A stretch of DNA of 64,000 nt, from NCBI GenBank assembly GCA_018417955.1, contig JACTVC010000007.1, positions 1,116,001 to 1,180,000 on the forward strand, read 5' to 3'. The translations under genes and the position numbers were made by a program. The notes under the pieces were generated by a model. That model ran no database searches and was not told the origin of the DNA. It saw only the letters and a program-made list of their open reading frames with translations. The stretch comes from Laccaria trichodermophora (taxonomy: Eukaryota > Basidiomycota > Agaricomycetes > Agaricales > Hydnangiaceae). Positions 20,840-30,195 of the stretch are shown here, piece after piece. The stretch's first letter is position 1; each line of letters begins with the position of its first letter.

Positions 20840-23025
20840 AGCCCCCAGCATTGTCGTGCTCCTCATGGTGTGCACTCCCCAGGGCATGTTGCTCCCATTG
20901 ATCTGGGAATGCCTCAGCATGCACCAAATCCTGCTCCTGGAAATGATCCTTTTTTAGTTGCTCCCACTCAACAACTTGCTGCTATTACACCTGTTTCTGC
21001 TCTGAATAATTTAGAATTACCTCTGCATGCCCCACACCCTGCTCCTGCTCCTGTTGTATACAATGGACAGCAATATAATCATCTACCAGCTGCTCTAGCT
21101 CAGCAGCTTGCTGCACTTACATCTATTCTTGTTGAGATAGGTCAAGGTCAAGGTTGAGGTGAGGTCTTTATTGTCCCCCACAGATTCCTGCAGGATTCCT
21201 GAGGATTTTTGTGGATCCCAGGACTCTGATTTGGCTGGTGTGCCAGCCAAATTATGAGTCCTGTGGGGGTGTAGTCTGAGGATTGATTCAAATGATAATT
21301 AACATAACTGATGAGCATGTGATTGATTTCAGGGTCCAGGGTAGACTTCCAAATATAGAAATGGGCACTTTTAGTGAAAAATAGTGATAATGTCTAGACA
21401 AAAATAGTCATTGCTGGCAACAATGTCAGGTGCCATTTTCAGAATCCAAAAGCACATTTCCAAATATAGAAGGTATGGCTATACTTTATGAAAAATCAGA
21501 GTAACTGTTGGTGACAACATTGGTGTGCTGTTGTCAGGGTCCAGTGTGCATCTCCAAACACAGAAGTTTGACTGTACAAAATGAAAAAGCAATAAAATAT
21601 GAGAATAAAGTCTAAGTCTGTAGCTCTACCACTGAACTTTGTAATCTAAGTGTAGTCTGTCAGTGTCAGTTTCCCTTTTAGGACATGCACCTTCCTTTTT
21701 GGTCATTTTTCCCATAATACAATAATTGTAGCTCTTTCTTTTAGCTTTCTAAATATACTGAAATCATGTTATTTGGTTTCATTTTCATGGAGAAAAACAC
21801 AAAAAACAAAAAAAACACAACACTTTTGAAATTCCTTTACCTCATATCTTCACAACAGGAGCACTTCAGAACATAATTCAAACAGATTTGGGAAGCTACA
21901 GTGCAGGGCTACAACTTTGGTTTTCACCATTTTTGGTAATTGGTCATGTGACCAACATCGTCTTCCATGGACCCTGACACACATCATCTTTATCTTGTTT
22001 TCTTTTCACTTTTTGGTCAAACTATATGAGATTTCCTTTTTGGGATGGACTCTGAAGTACACCCTGAAGGATTGCTGAGAACTTGACAAAATTTCAACTC
22101 CAACACAAAATTACCAAAATTATAGTGTAGTCCTGCAGGAATCCCCAGGAATCCTCTCAGTCCTGAAGGACTCTGTGGGGGACTGAGAAGTACTGGTTGA
22201 GGCCATGGCTGTGGTTGTGAACATCAGGTTCATTCTCATCCTAAGGTAGTCCATCCACCACCAGCTCAGCACAATGCACCTGCACCTGCTGCCATGGTAT
22301 GTTTATTTGATATACCTCAGTGTTTGTCACAGTCTAATTCTTTTTCCAGTATCCCAATCTACTTGCACATCTTCAAGCTGCCTACCAGGCTCTGGCCCCT
22401 CCTCATCCTAATTTGGTCTGTTGATATGATATATTTGGGTGTTTCTTACAGAGCTTAATATCTATTTTCTGCAGTTTCACAATTTACCTGCATACCAGGA
22501 TCTGAATCAACATGCTCTTCTGGTCCCTGCTCCTGAAGAACCCCCTCTGCCTGCTCATGCTCCTGAAATGGGTTTACCTCAACCCATTCCTCCACCCCCA
22601 GTCCCATTTGCACCAAATTCTCTTTTTATGCCACCACCTGCAGCAGTGGCTCAAATTTCTGAAGCACAAAGGCCCTTTAGTCCTACCTGGCAGGTACATG
22701 ATTTAGGGCATATGAATGTGGTGTGCTCTGAATGTGGTGCATTTCATTGGATAGATGAGAAGCCATCTTCTTCATGCCAAAATGATATAAAGTTTGGCAT
22801 GTGCTGCTTGAGTGGAAAGACTGATCTTCCAAAATTGCATGAGCCTCCTCCAGAGCTTCTTGAATTGCTTACTGGCACAGATGATATTGCAAAGAATTCC
22901 CATGAAGACATTTGTTGCTACAATAATGCTTTGGCCATGACATCTCTGAGATGCAACATAGATGATTCTATCAATCAGAGTGGAGGGCCATATGTGTTCA
23001 AAGTTCATGGCAAACTTACTCATCA
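20840..23025 (+). pseudogene. Helitron-type helicase, N-terminal part
   Basis: An N-terminal Pro/Ala/His-rich region (20840-21160 and exons after 22196) precedes a zinc-binding segment HDLGHMNVVCSECGAFHWID with KFGMCCLSGKTDLPKLHEPP, then NNALAMTSLRCNIDDS and GGPYVFKVHGKLTHQ. This order is diagnostic for the start of fungal Helitron helicase-like proteins. Introns lie at about 22297-22349 and before 22475. The rolling-circle Rep and helicase domains are absent because another element begins at 23026. An in-frame TGA at 21155-21157 replaces what would be CGA in a Gly/Gln/Arg run. The 21161-22195 element is inserted in the first exon. Confidence 0.75.
21161..22195 (+). mobile_element. Non-autonomous asymmetric-terminus element, 1035 bp
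   Basis: The left terminus is GAGGTCTTTATTGTCCCCC; the right terminus, on the other strand, is CAGTACTTCTCAGTCCCCC. The flanking octamers GTTGAGGT (21153-21160) and GTTGAGGC (22196-22203) match at 7 of 8. Ends carry CAGGATTCCTG/GGAATCC motifs. The interior shares a diverged inverted block with 15830-16140. No coding capacity. Confidence 0.82.
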
Positions 23026-23290
23026 GGGTGTACTTTACACTCCTCCACATAGTCCAGTTGGACTCTGGTGGAGTCTGGCAGACTCCAGATGGATTTCCAG
23101 AGTCCAAATGGAGTTCAACTATAATACAACAAAATGTCTATATTTTTGGACAATCTAGCTGGAGTCCATTTGGAGTCTGTGTAGACTCTGTCTGGACTCC
23201 ACCTGACTTTCAGATAAACTGCACTTATTTTAGACTGTCTCAAGGAAATGTTGTAAAGAATATTCTTATTGATCAACAAAGTTTTAAACA
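23026..23290. mobile_element. Half of a GGACTCC-array element
   Basis: It starts with GTGTACTTTACACTCC followed by TCCACATAGTCCAGTTGGACTCTGG-type repeats to about 23210. The opening resembles the CAGTACTTTA terminus, and the array is close to that at 53675-53900. No opposite end is visible. Confidence 0.5.
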
Positions 23291-23305
23291 ACATAATATA
23301 CCACT

Positions 23306-23548
23306 TTAGTCATCATCTTCCACATTCCAATGTCTCTCTATAATAGTTTCTCCACTGTCATCATCATCATCATCACTGATTTCAATGATTTGGTGAGGCT
23401 CTCCTTGCTGTCCTTGCTTTTGAATAACATGCTGAGTGTGATAAAAAAGCATGGCATGCAAAAACGAATGAAAATTTCCAGTTTTCATTTGTTTGAGAAT
23501 GTACTCAAATCCTCCAAGCCAAGAATTTAATTGTTCACATGCAGACAG
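23306..23548 (-). pseudogene. C-terminal fragment of a CxC5/CxC6 transposase gene
   Basis: The minus strand encodes CEQLNSWLGGFEYILKQM then FHSFLHAMLFYHTQHVIQKQ and an Asp-rich tail (SDDDDDDSGE). The glutamate of CEQLNSW is the third acidic residue of the predicted DDE triad. It is more diverged from the other copies than they are from each other, and is not linked to a recognisable right terminus. Confidence 0.8.
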
Positions 23549-23739
23549 CATGTATCAATATGAAAGGCTTAGGATGGCCTTTCCTGATGTGCAAGACAAC
23601 TTGTGCATGATATCAAAAACTAATGCTGCAGCACTGGCAATATGATGGCAATCCTTCAACCTCATCCCCATAACATAGATAGGTCCAAGGACACCATAAA
23701 CTACATGTCAATTACCTACTTTTTTAAATGAAAAAGCAG

Positions 23740-24025
23740 ACAACTTTTCTAATGAAAAAGCACAGACTACAAACTTTTGTAGTCTCAAAAAGCGGACACT
23801 ACAAACTTTGATTCGAAGTATTCTTTCTTTCCTTTTGTTCCATTCTTCCACTTTCTGATGAAAAAGCGCACACTACAAACTTTTGTAGTCTCAAAAAGTG
23901 GATACTACAAACTTTTCTAATGAAAAAGCGCACACTACAAACTTTTGTAGTCTCAAAAAGCGGACACTACAAACTTTTCTGATGAAAAAGTGCACACTAC
24001 AAACTTTTCTAATGAAAAAGCGCAG
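23740..24025. repeat. CTACAAACTTTTGTAGTC array
   Basis: Tandem units of AAAAAGCGGACACTACAAAC and TTTTGTAGTCTCAAAAAGC with a period near 38 bp. The preceding 23655-23715 matches 16680-16730 inverted, so array and flank form one repeat family. Confidence 0.8.
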
Positions 24026-24026
24026 A

Positions 24027-24565
24027 CATGCTGGACCCTGAAAACAACCCCAATGTCATCACCAACAGTGAACACCACCCTGCCATTTTTTCCTGATTTT
24101 TTGGCTATTTTTGGATATATTACCATATTTGGCAATGCACCCTGGACCCTGCAAACAACCCCAATGTCATCACTAACAGTGAGCACCACCTGCGATTTTT
24201 TTCTGATTTTCTGGCTATTTTTTGGCTATTTTTGGATATATTACCATATTTGGCAATGTGCCCTGGACCCTGAAAACAGTGCCTGACATCGTCACTAACA
24301 GTGAGCACCATTCCCCATTTTTTTCTGATTTTTTGGCTATTTTCTGGCTATTCTTGGCTATATTACCATATTTGGCAATGTGCCCTGGACCCTGAAAACA
24401 GCCCCTGACGTCGTCACTAACAGTGAGCACCATCCCCCATTTTTTTCTGATTTTTTCCCTATTTTATTGCTATTTTTCATTTGGAAATGCGCATATTTCC
24501 TTATTTGGAATGCGCCCTGGACCCTGAAAACAGTGCCCGACGTCGTCACCAACAGTGAGCACAAC
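24027..24565. repeat. Tandem repeat of about 115-130 bp, nearly five copies
   Basis: Each copy starts at CCCTGGACCCTGAAAACA (24033, 24140, 24263, 24383, 24517 approximately), then GTCATCAC(T/C)AACAGTGA and a T-rich part with GGCTATTTTTGG. The last copies differ most in the T-rich part. Confidence 0.8.
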
Positions 24566-24689
24566 CACTGAGCTCACTCACGTCCTCTATAGCCTACGTT
24601 GATGACACATCATGACTCTTGGTAAACTGTCCAGCAGGCAACTACCCATTCTGATATAAGATGCTTTTTGGACAACTTCCCATTCTGAA

Positions 24690-25240
24690 TGCTTCAGGTA
24701 ACAGCACTGGCTGTGTTGTTGGCTCGTCGATGGGAATGGGCATTGCTTCATTGTCGTCCAAGTGCTGGGGCTGGGCACGTTGTTGTTGGCTCATCGATGG
24801 GCTGAACGTTGTTGTTGGCTTGTCGATGGGAGTGGGCGTTGTGGGCGTTGAGTCGTCATCATCTGAGTGCTGGGGCTGGGGCTGGGCATGACATTGTCGG
24901 CTCGTCGATGGGGCTGGGCATTGTTGTTGCCTCATCAATGGGAATGGGCATTTTGTCGTTGTCGACCAAGTGCTGGGGCTGAGCTTTGTTGTCGCCTCGT
25001 CGATGGGAGTAGGTGTTGTGGGTGTTGGGTCGTCGTCATCTACATGCTATCATCGACTGAGTGCTGGGGCTGGGGCTGGGCATTGTTGTCGCCTCGTCGA
25101 TGGGAGTAGGCGTTGTGGGTGTTGTGTTGTCGTCATCTGAGCGCTGGGCTGGGGCTGGACACGTCGTTGTCGCCTTGTTGTCGTCTCTTCAATGGGAATG
25201 GGCATTGTGTGTCTGTGTCGTTTGCTGGTCGTGCCGTGCT
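24690..25240. repeat. GC-rich minisatellite (CTCGTCGATGGGAGT)
   Basis: Imperfect copies of a roughly 60-90-bp unit containing GCTGGGGCTGGGC, TTGTTGTTGGCTCGTCGATGG and GCGTTGTGGG. Open frames on the plus strand are by-products. Confidence 0.65.
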
Positions 25241-25580
25241 GTTCGTATCTTCATTCCATGTTGTCATTGTGCCATATCATTGTCGTTGGGTCTTACTCTT
25301 TCTGTGTCGTGTTGTTGTTGTGTCGTGGTGCTGTGGCCTCCTTGTTGCGTCGTTGCCATCCTGTCGTGCATTCGTGTCTTCGTTCCATGTCGTCGTTGGG
25401 TCTTTGTTGTGCCGTATCATTGTCGTTTGGTCATACTTGTTGGAGTTGGAGTCTTGTCCTGTGTCGTCATAGTGTTGTCGTCCTGTGGCCTGCTTGTTGT
25501 CATCCTGTGAAGTTGTCCTGTGGTGTTGTCTCAACAAGGTGGTTGAGAGGAATGAGGAATGGTAAGTACTTACCTGGGTG
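25241..25580. other. GTC-rich low-complexity continuation, no gene
   Basis: TGTCGTGTTGTTG-like sequence resembling the interior of the non-autonomous elements. I could not find their termini here. Confidence 0.4.
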
Positions 25581-25582
25581 CT

Positions 25583-25690
25583 CGTCATCCATTATCATTA
25601 CAGCTGATTCCGAAAAGGTTGTCAGTATGCGATTTCTCGCAACGCATCAGCAATATATTATATTAGTGATATATTAGCTGAGTAATCAGG
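25583..25690 (-). repeat. Short dispersed repeat, inverted copy at 35975-36078
   Basis: The segment with AGCAATATATTATATTAGTG and GAAAAGGTTGTCAGTA recurs inverted with few mismatches next to the right end of the 28247 element. No coding capacity. Confidence 0.7.
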
Positions 25691-25800
25691 TCCAGCCAGG
25701 GTTACACCCGATCTGTAAGTAAGTATCTCTGGCATTTATCCGCATTGCTCGATGCTCACTGTCCATTATCCCTCCCCCTTTCTTTGACTGTCTTTACTCA

Positions 25801-27738
25801 ATGTTTCCTCAGATTCCTCCCAGGAGTCCTCCTCCTGCATATAACTGTGCCTCGCCGCCACCACCTTTCTATTTTCCACCATTTCAAGGTGACGAGGTGG
25901 AGATTGTTGAACCTCCTTCACCATCTGAAAGTGATATGGAGGTTCAGATTTTTGGTGCGTCCCTTTCGTCACCCTAGCCCTTTTACCACTCAAAGATTTC
26001 AAGGCCACCAAATTGCAATACACACTCCCCACACTCCTTCAAATCACAACTATTCTAGTATTTCTCGTTCCTCAACGCTGATCATTCTTTCAAGCACACA
26101 TTGTTCCTTTGCGCAAAGCGCCCAATTCTTTTGACACACCCATCGTTCCTTCACATACGCCCACTGTCCCTTCTCAGATACCCGTCGTTCCCTCACAGGA
26201 ACATATACCCATCCCAACAACACCATTTGAACCCCCTACACCCACACCTCAACCAAAGCGGACTTGGACCACAGTGCCACGCGGCATAGCCCCGACACCA
26301 CGTACATCAACGCCTTGCCCTCCTCTTCCTTCTCAAACTCCTGCTCAGCTAGAGGACAACCCCACCAATACCTTGCCTGCTGAGTACGAAATTATGGTTT
26401 GGCCAGTGAAACCAACTCAAAAGCCTGCTGGCACTGGTCGCACCAGGAAGCCTGCTGCCAAAGTGGACTCCCATGGTCTCAGCCCTGGGGTGGCTGATGT
26501 CGGAATGGAGTGGGAGGCCTTTCTAGAGGTCATTGCTAATGTTCTCGAGACGGATCCAGGTTTCCTCTTCATTGACAGCATGGAGTGGTGATGGGTCAAG
26601 CCAGCCAACTCTATGTTCTTGCCCCTGCGTTCCCGTTTAGCATACATTTCTATGCTCAAGCAGCTCAAGGCTCCTCCGAAAAATGTTTCAGGTAGTTATA
26701 TAATCGTTTGTATGGATGAGCCGGTCAAAAAGCCAGTTGATCGCACTAAGGTGAGCTTCCTTTTGTTAAACCTTCTTTGCACAATCTGATCTTTTGACTA
26801 GCCTTGGAATTCCTCTAACTCGAAGCCTGTTGAGGAAGATGACCTGTCTGATGTGGATGACGGTCTTCCTCAAAAAAAAGTATGTTTAGTTTCTTTTGAA
26901 GCTAACATTTTTATTAATGGTGCTAGCCTTGATTTGATGACCAGGTGGACGATTTGGTTCAGCAAATCGAAGCAAAGTACCCTGTTGGTACTTGTACTGT
27001 TCACCCTGACGTCGAGTGCTTCCACCACCGTCCGACGGATTGCCATTTCGAGCTTACACAGATAACGAAGGTTGCATGGGCTGCTCACATTGTACGTCAT
27101 TAATATCATTTGTTTGAATTCATGTTTATTTCTTTATTCTCATGTAGCAGAGAGGGGACGCTTCACTTGCTTGTCCCCCTCTAGCCTCAAATCACTTCAA
27201 AGCAAAGAAAGGCATGAAAACTCCAAAGACTCCGGTAGCAGGCCCATCTACTCCTGCCTCTCCTCCTGCCTCTCACCCCTCTAGCACTTCATCTACTCCT
27301 CATCACCACATGTTCCCATATCCATACGGTCAACCTCCAATGCCCTATTCTTTCCCTTTCCCAATGCCACCTCCAACTCCGCACTATGGCTATCCTACTG
27401 GTTATCCACCATTCTTTGGTCATGGTCCTGCCCATTCATCACTCTCACCCTCTCACTATCGATGTGGAAACTCATCACCACATGGCTCCTGACACCAATC
27501 CACTGATGGGAGATCTTCTCCTCCCATATTGGGGGGCTCTGTTGAGGAATTTTGCCACAAGTATAATTTTCCACAATCCATCCGTGACTCGCTAAATGAG
27601 ATGGGCTTTGAGATTGGTGATGATCTTTCGGCTTTGAAGGAATCCCAGTGGGAGTGTGCTTCTATACCCCCCCTTACGGTCATTTGCATCATCAAAGCCT
27701 ATGGTAAGTATAAGAGGTGCTTGCTTGATAGTAATTAG
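25801..27738 (+). pseudogene. Agaricomycete gene family with SAM-like C-terminus, two in-frame TGA
   Basis: The start is MFPQIPPRSPPPAYN at 25801, followed by a Pro-rich N-region, MEWEAFLEVIANVLETDPGF and KPANSMFLPLRSRL. Then come an intron near 26752-26801, QQIEAKYP with a Cys/His-containing segment (CTVHPDVECFHHR, HFELTQITKVAWAAH), a Pro/Tyr-rich linker and a helical domain. That domain (SVEEFCHKYNF, SIRDSLNEMGFEIGDDLSAL, PPLTVICIIKAYGK) looks like SAM. The arrangement matches a large family seen beside transposons in mushroom genomes; the function is unknown to me. TGA codons at 26589-26591 (MEW/WVKPA) and 27490-27492 (HGS/HQS) interrupt an otherwise open frame, each one C-to-T change from CGA. 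Without a transcript it must be called a pseudogene or recoded gene. Confidence 0.65.
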
Positions 27739-27739
27739 G

Positions 27740-27904
27740 TTGTGTTTACTTCCACTTCCCATTCCCTTTCTGACTTTTCACATAACATAAACGGCTCCTC
27801 CCTCCTCATTTCTCTTTGTGTTTTATATTCATAGATAGAGTGACAACCATGTTTTTAGTGGAACATTCTTTCTATTCTAATAAATTCACTTTCACTGTAT
27901 AATG
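27740..27904. other. Spacer, no clear feature
   Basis: AT-rich region downstream of the SAM-like gene. Confidence 0.4.
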
Positions 27905-28125
27905 CAATACTTATCACTCCCCCACCTATTCCTACTGGACTCTGGGACTCCAGTAGGATTCCTACTGGATTCCTACCGGATTTTAACAAAATTTCCAAAA
28001 AGGCATTTTCACATATTTCTCCATTCCCCCTCCTACTGGACTTAAACAAATTAGATGAAATGCTCCACACATTGAAGTCCTACTGGATTCCTACTGGATT
28101 CCCACTGGAATATCAACTTCAATGT
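27905..28125 (+). mobile_element. Left end of another asymmetric-terminus-like element
   Basis: CAATACTTATCACTCCCCC at 27905 resembles the CAGTACTT terminus. It is followed by CCTACTGGACTCTGG and TCCTACTGGATTCC repeats. A matching opposite end was not found, so borders are unproved. Confidence 0.45.
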
Positions 28126-28264
28126 ATTACCAAGTCAGAACTTCAAATTTCTATTCAAAATTCACATTTAAACAAATGTTGTATTGTGAAATGACAACTA
28201 AATACAGAAAGATATTTTACTAATGTAATGAGGGAGGGGGAGGGAGGAGGTCTTTACCATCCCC

Positions 28265-28595
28265 CACGTAATCCATATGGACTCCAGTGGACTCCAGTGG
28301 ACTCCAGTGGACTCCAGTGGATTCCAGTGGCCCTCTTACCAGGCCAGATTGGCTGGCAGAATGCCCAGTCCACTGGAGTCCAGTCCAGTCCAGTCCAGTC
28401 CAGTCCACTGGACTCCCACTGGACTGCCAGCCACTTTCCTGAGTCCAGTCCCAGTCCAGTGGACTATGAGTCCAGTCAGAGTCCAGTGGAGTCCACTGGA
28501 ATATTAACTGAATTACAACAAACATTATACCAATGCTAGAGTCCAGTGGCAGTCCAGTGGACTCCACTGGACTGGACTGAATGGAACATTAATAG
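28265..28595. repeat. TCCAGTGGACTCCAGTGGAC subterminal array
   Basis: Dense overlapping repeats of CCAGTGGACT and CCAGTCCAGT form the left subterminal array of the 28247 element. Confidence 0.9.
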
Positions 28596-28749
28596 ATTGC
28601 CTATTGTTATTAATTATTAATAGACAAAAAAGCGAAAATGTGATAAATCAGTGATATAAATGTAGTATTTGAAAGACTAGTAATTTTGTAGTGATTAAAC
28701 ATAAGTAAAGTTAAGTCTTAGCTGAAAGAAGGATTGAGCATTTTGTTCA

Positions 28750-28812
28750 GTCTGCGGGGTTGTGTCATGTGACTTACCCGTGAGGTTCAAACGTCACTCA
28801 GAGCATCACGTT
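28750..28812 (+). other. Possible tRNA-like remnant
   Basis: GTGAGGTTCAAACGTCACT contains a good internal B-box (GGTTCAAAC) preceded by GTGACTTACCC, similar to the two clearer minus-strand modules at 53970 and 56300. No A-box is convincing. Confidence 0.25.
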
Positions 28813-28936
28813 TGTTGTTTCCAGGATGGTCACACCTGCGTGACCTTCCCTTTCTCTTCCACCACCACCACCTATCCTTTACCACCCCCGACACACCACC
28901 GCTGACGTTCCACAACGTCGGCGGTGGTGTCGGTCA

Positions 28937-29062
28937 TTCTCGACGCCTCTCGCTGCCACGCCACGTCACTCTCGACGCCTCTTGCTGCCACGCCACGTCA
29001 CTCTCGACGCCTCTTGCTGCCACGCCACGTCACTCTCGACGCCTCTCGCCGCCACGTCATCA
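28937..29062. repeat. 32-bp tandem repeat, four copies
   Basis: Unit CTCGACGCCTCTCGCTGCCA plus CGCCACGTCACT, four head-to-tail copies with one or two substitutions. Confidence 0.9.
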
Positions 29063-29129
29063 AGCCCCAAAGCAGCATGCGGCACGAAGCCAACGAAGAA
29101 ACGAGGACAGTGCCCAGTCATGGGCGCTG

Positions 29130-29885
29130 TCGGATTGGTGAGCCACACAACCACGTCGCCGTCCCCCTTCCCTCGCTAACCTCTTTTGCAGAAAGCAGCA
29201 AGCAACCGAGAGGCGACAGCGCCCATGCCGTGGGCATGGGTGCTCTGGAATGCCACGTCGTCGTCATTGCCCCCTTCTCACTTTCCTTTGCAGCCCCAGG
29301 ATCACGACGCACGCAGGATACCACACGAATGCGGCGCCCACACCACGTACGTCGTTTGCACATGACAGCGCCCATGCCGTGGCATGGGTGTTGTCGAATG
29401 GTGAGTGCCCATCCCCTCGTCATCACCCCCTCTCGCTTACCTCTTTTGCAGCCCCAGAATCACGGCACATGCAGGATACCACACGAATGCGGCGCCCACA
29501 CCACGTACGTCGTTTGCACGCGACAGCGCCCATGCCACGGCATGGGCGCTGTCGAATGGTGAGTGCCCACCCTATTGTCATCACCCCCTCTCACTTACCT
29601 CGTTTGTAGCCCCAGGATCATGGCGCGAATGCGACGCCCACGCCACGTATATCTTTTGCACGCGACAGCGCCCATGTGGAATGGTGGGTGCCCACCCCTT
29701 CGTCATCACCCCCCCTCTCACTTACCTCGTTTGCAGCCAGGATCACGGCGCGAATGCGGCGCCCATACCACGTATATCGTTTGCACGCGACAGCGCCCAT
29801 GCCGTGGCATGGGCGCTGTGGAATGGTGAGTGCCCACCCCGTCGTCATCACCCCCCTCTCGCTTACCTTGTTTGCAGCCCCAGGA
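29130..29885 (+). repeat. Tandem cassettes each holding a donor, an acceptor and a hairpin
   Basis: About six units with a spacing of roughly 115-160 bp. Good donors GGTGAGT occur at 29401, 29559 and 29826, a weaker one at 29133, and degenerate ones at about 29249 and 29684. Each is followed about 50 bp later by a pyrimidine-rich acceptor (CTTTTGCAG, CGTTTGTAG, TTGTTTGCAG ending near 29191, 29299, 29451, 29609, 29736 and 29877). The exon-like part carries GCGCCCATGCC/GGCATGGGCGC, an almost perfect hairpin in several units. The array lies upstream of the start codon at 30196, so it would be leader sequence. Confidence 0.7.
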
Positions 29886-30195
29886 TCACGGCGCACCCTG
29901 TTGTCATTGTCCCCTCCCTTTCTAACCTTGTTTGCAGCCCTAGGCCTGTCCCCGTTTTCTTGTTAATGACACCTTGTATTGATATGAGTACCCCATATGT
30001 AGATTATATAGGTAGTTACATTAAGTTGGGTTGGTTTACGTAGGAAATATTGGACTTAATAACTTTTGAAATTTCGAAGTGTGGCCTTCACGAAATTTGG
30101 TTGTGTGTGTAAGCTTGCCATATCTGGCCTTCTGGCAGCTTCTAAGGCAAATTGCACCTTGTTCTATCACCACCACCACTGCTCACTGTTTCACT

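Noticed and set aside
24661..25677. Cys/Ser/Val-rich plus-strand frames
   Set aside because: Products of the minisatellite and GTC-rich low-complexity DNA.
28924..30043. Long plus-strand frames through the cassette array
   Set aside because: They run across the intron-like cassettes and repeat the unit composition; the real start appears to be at 30196.
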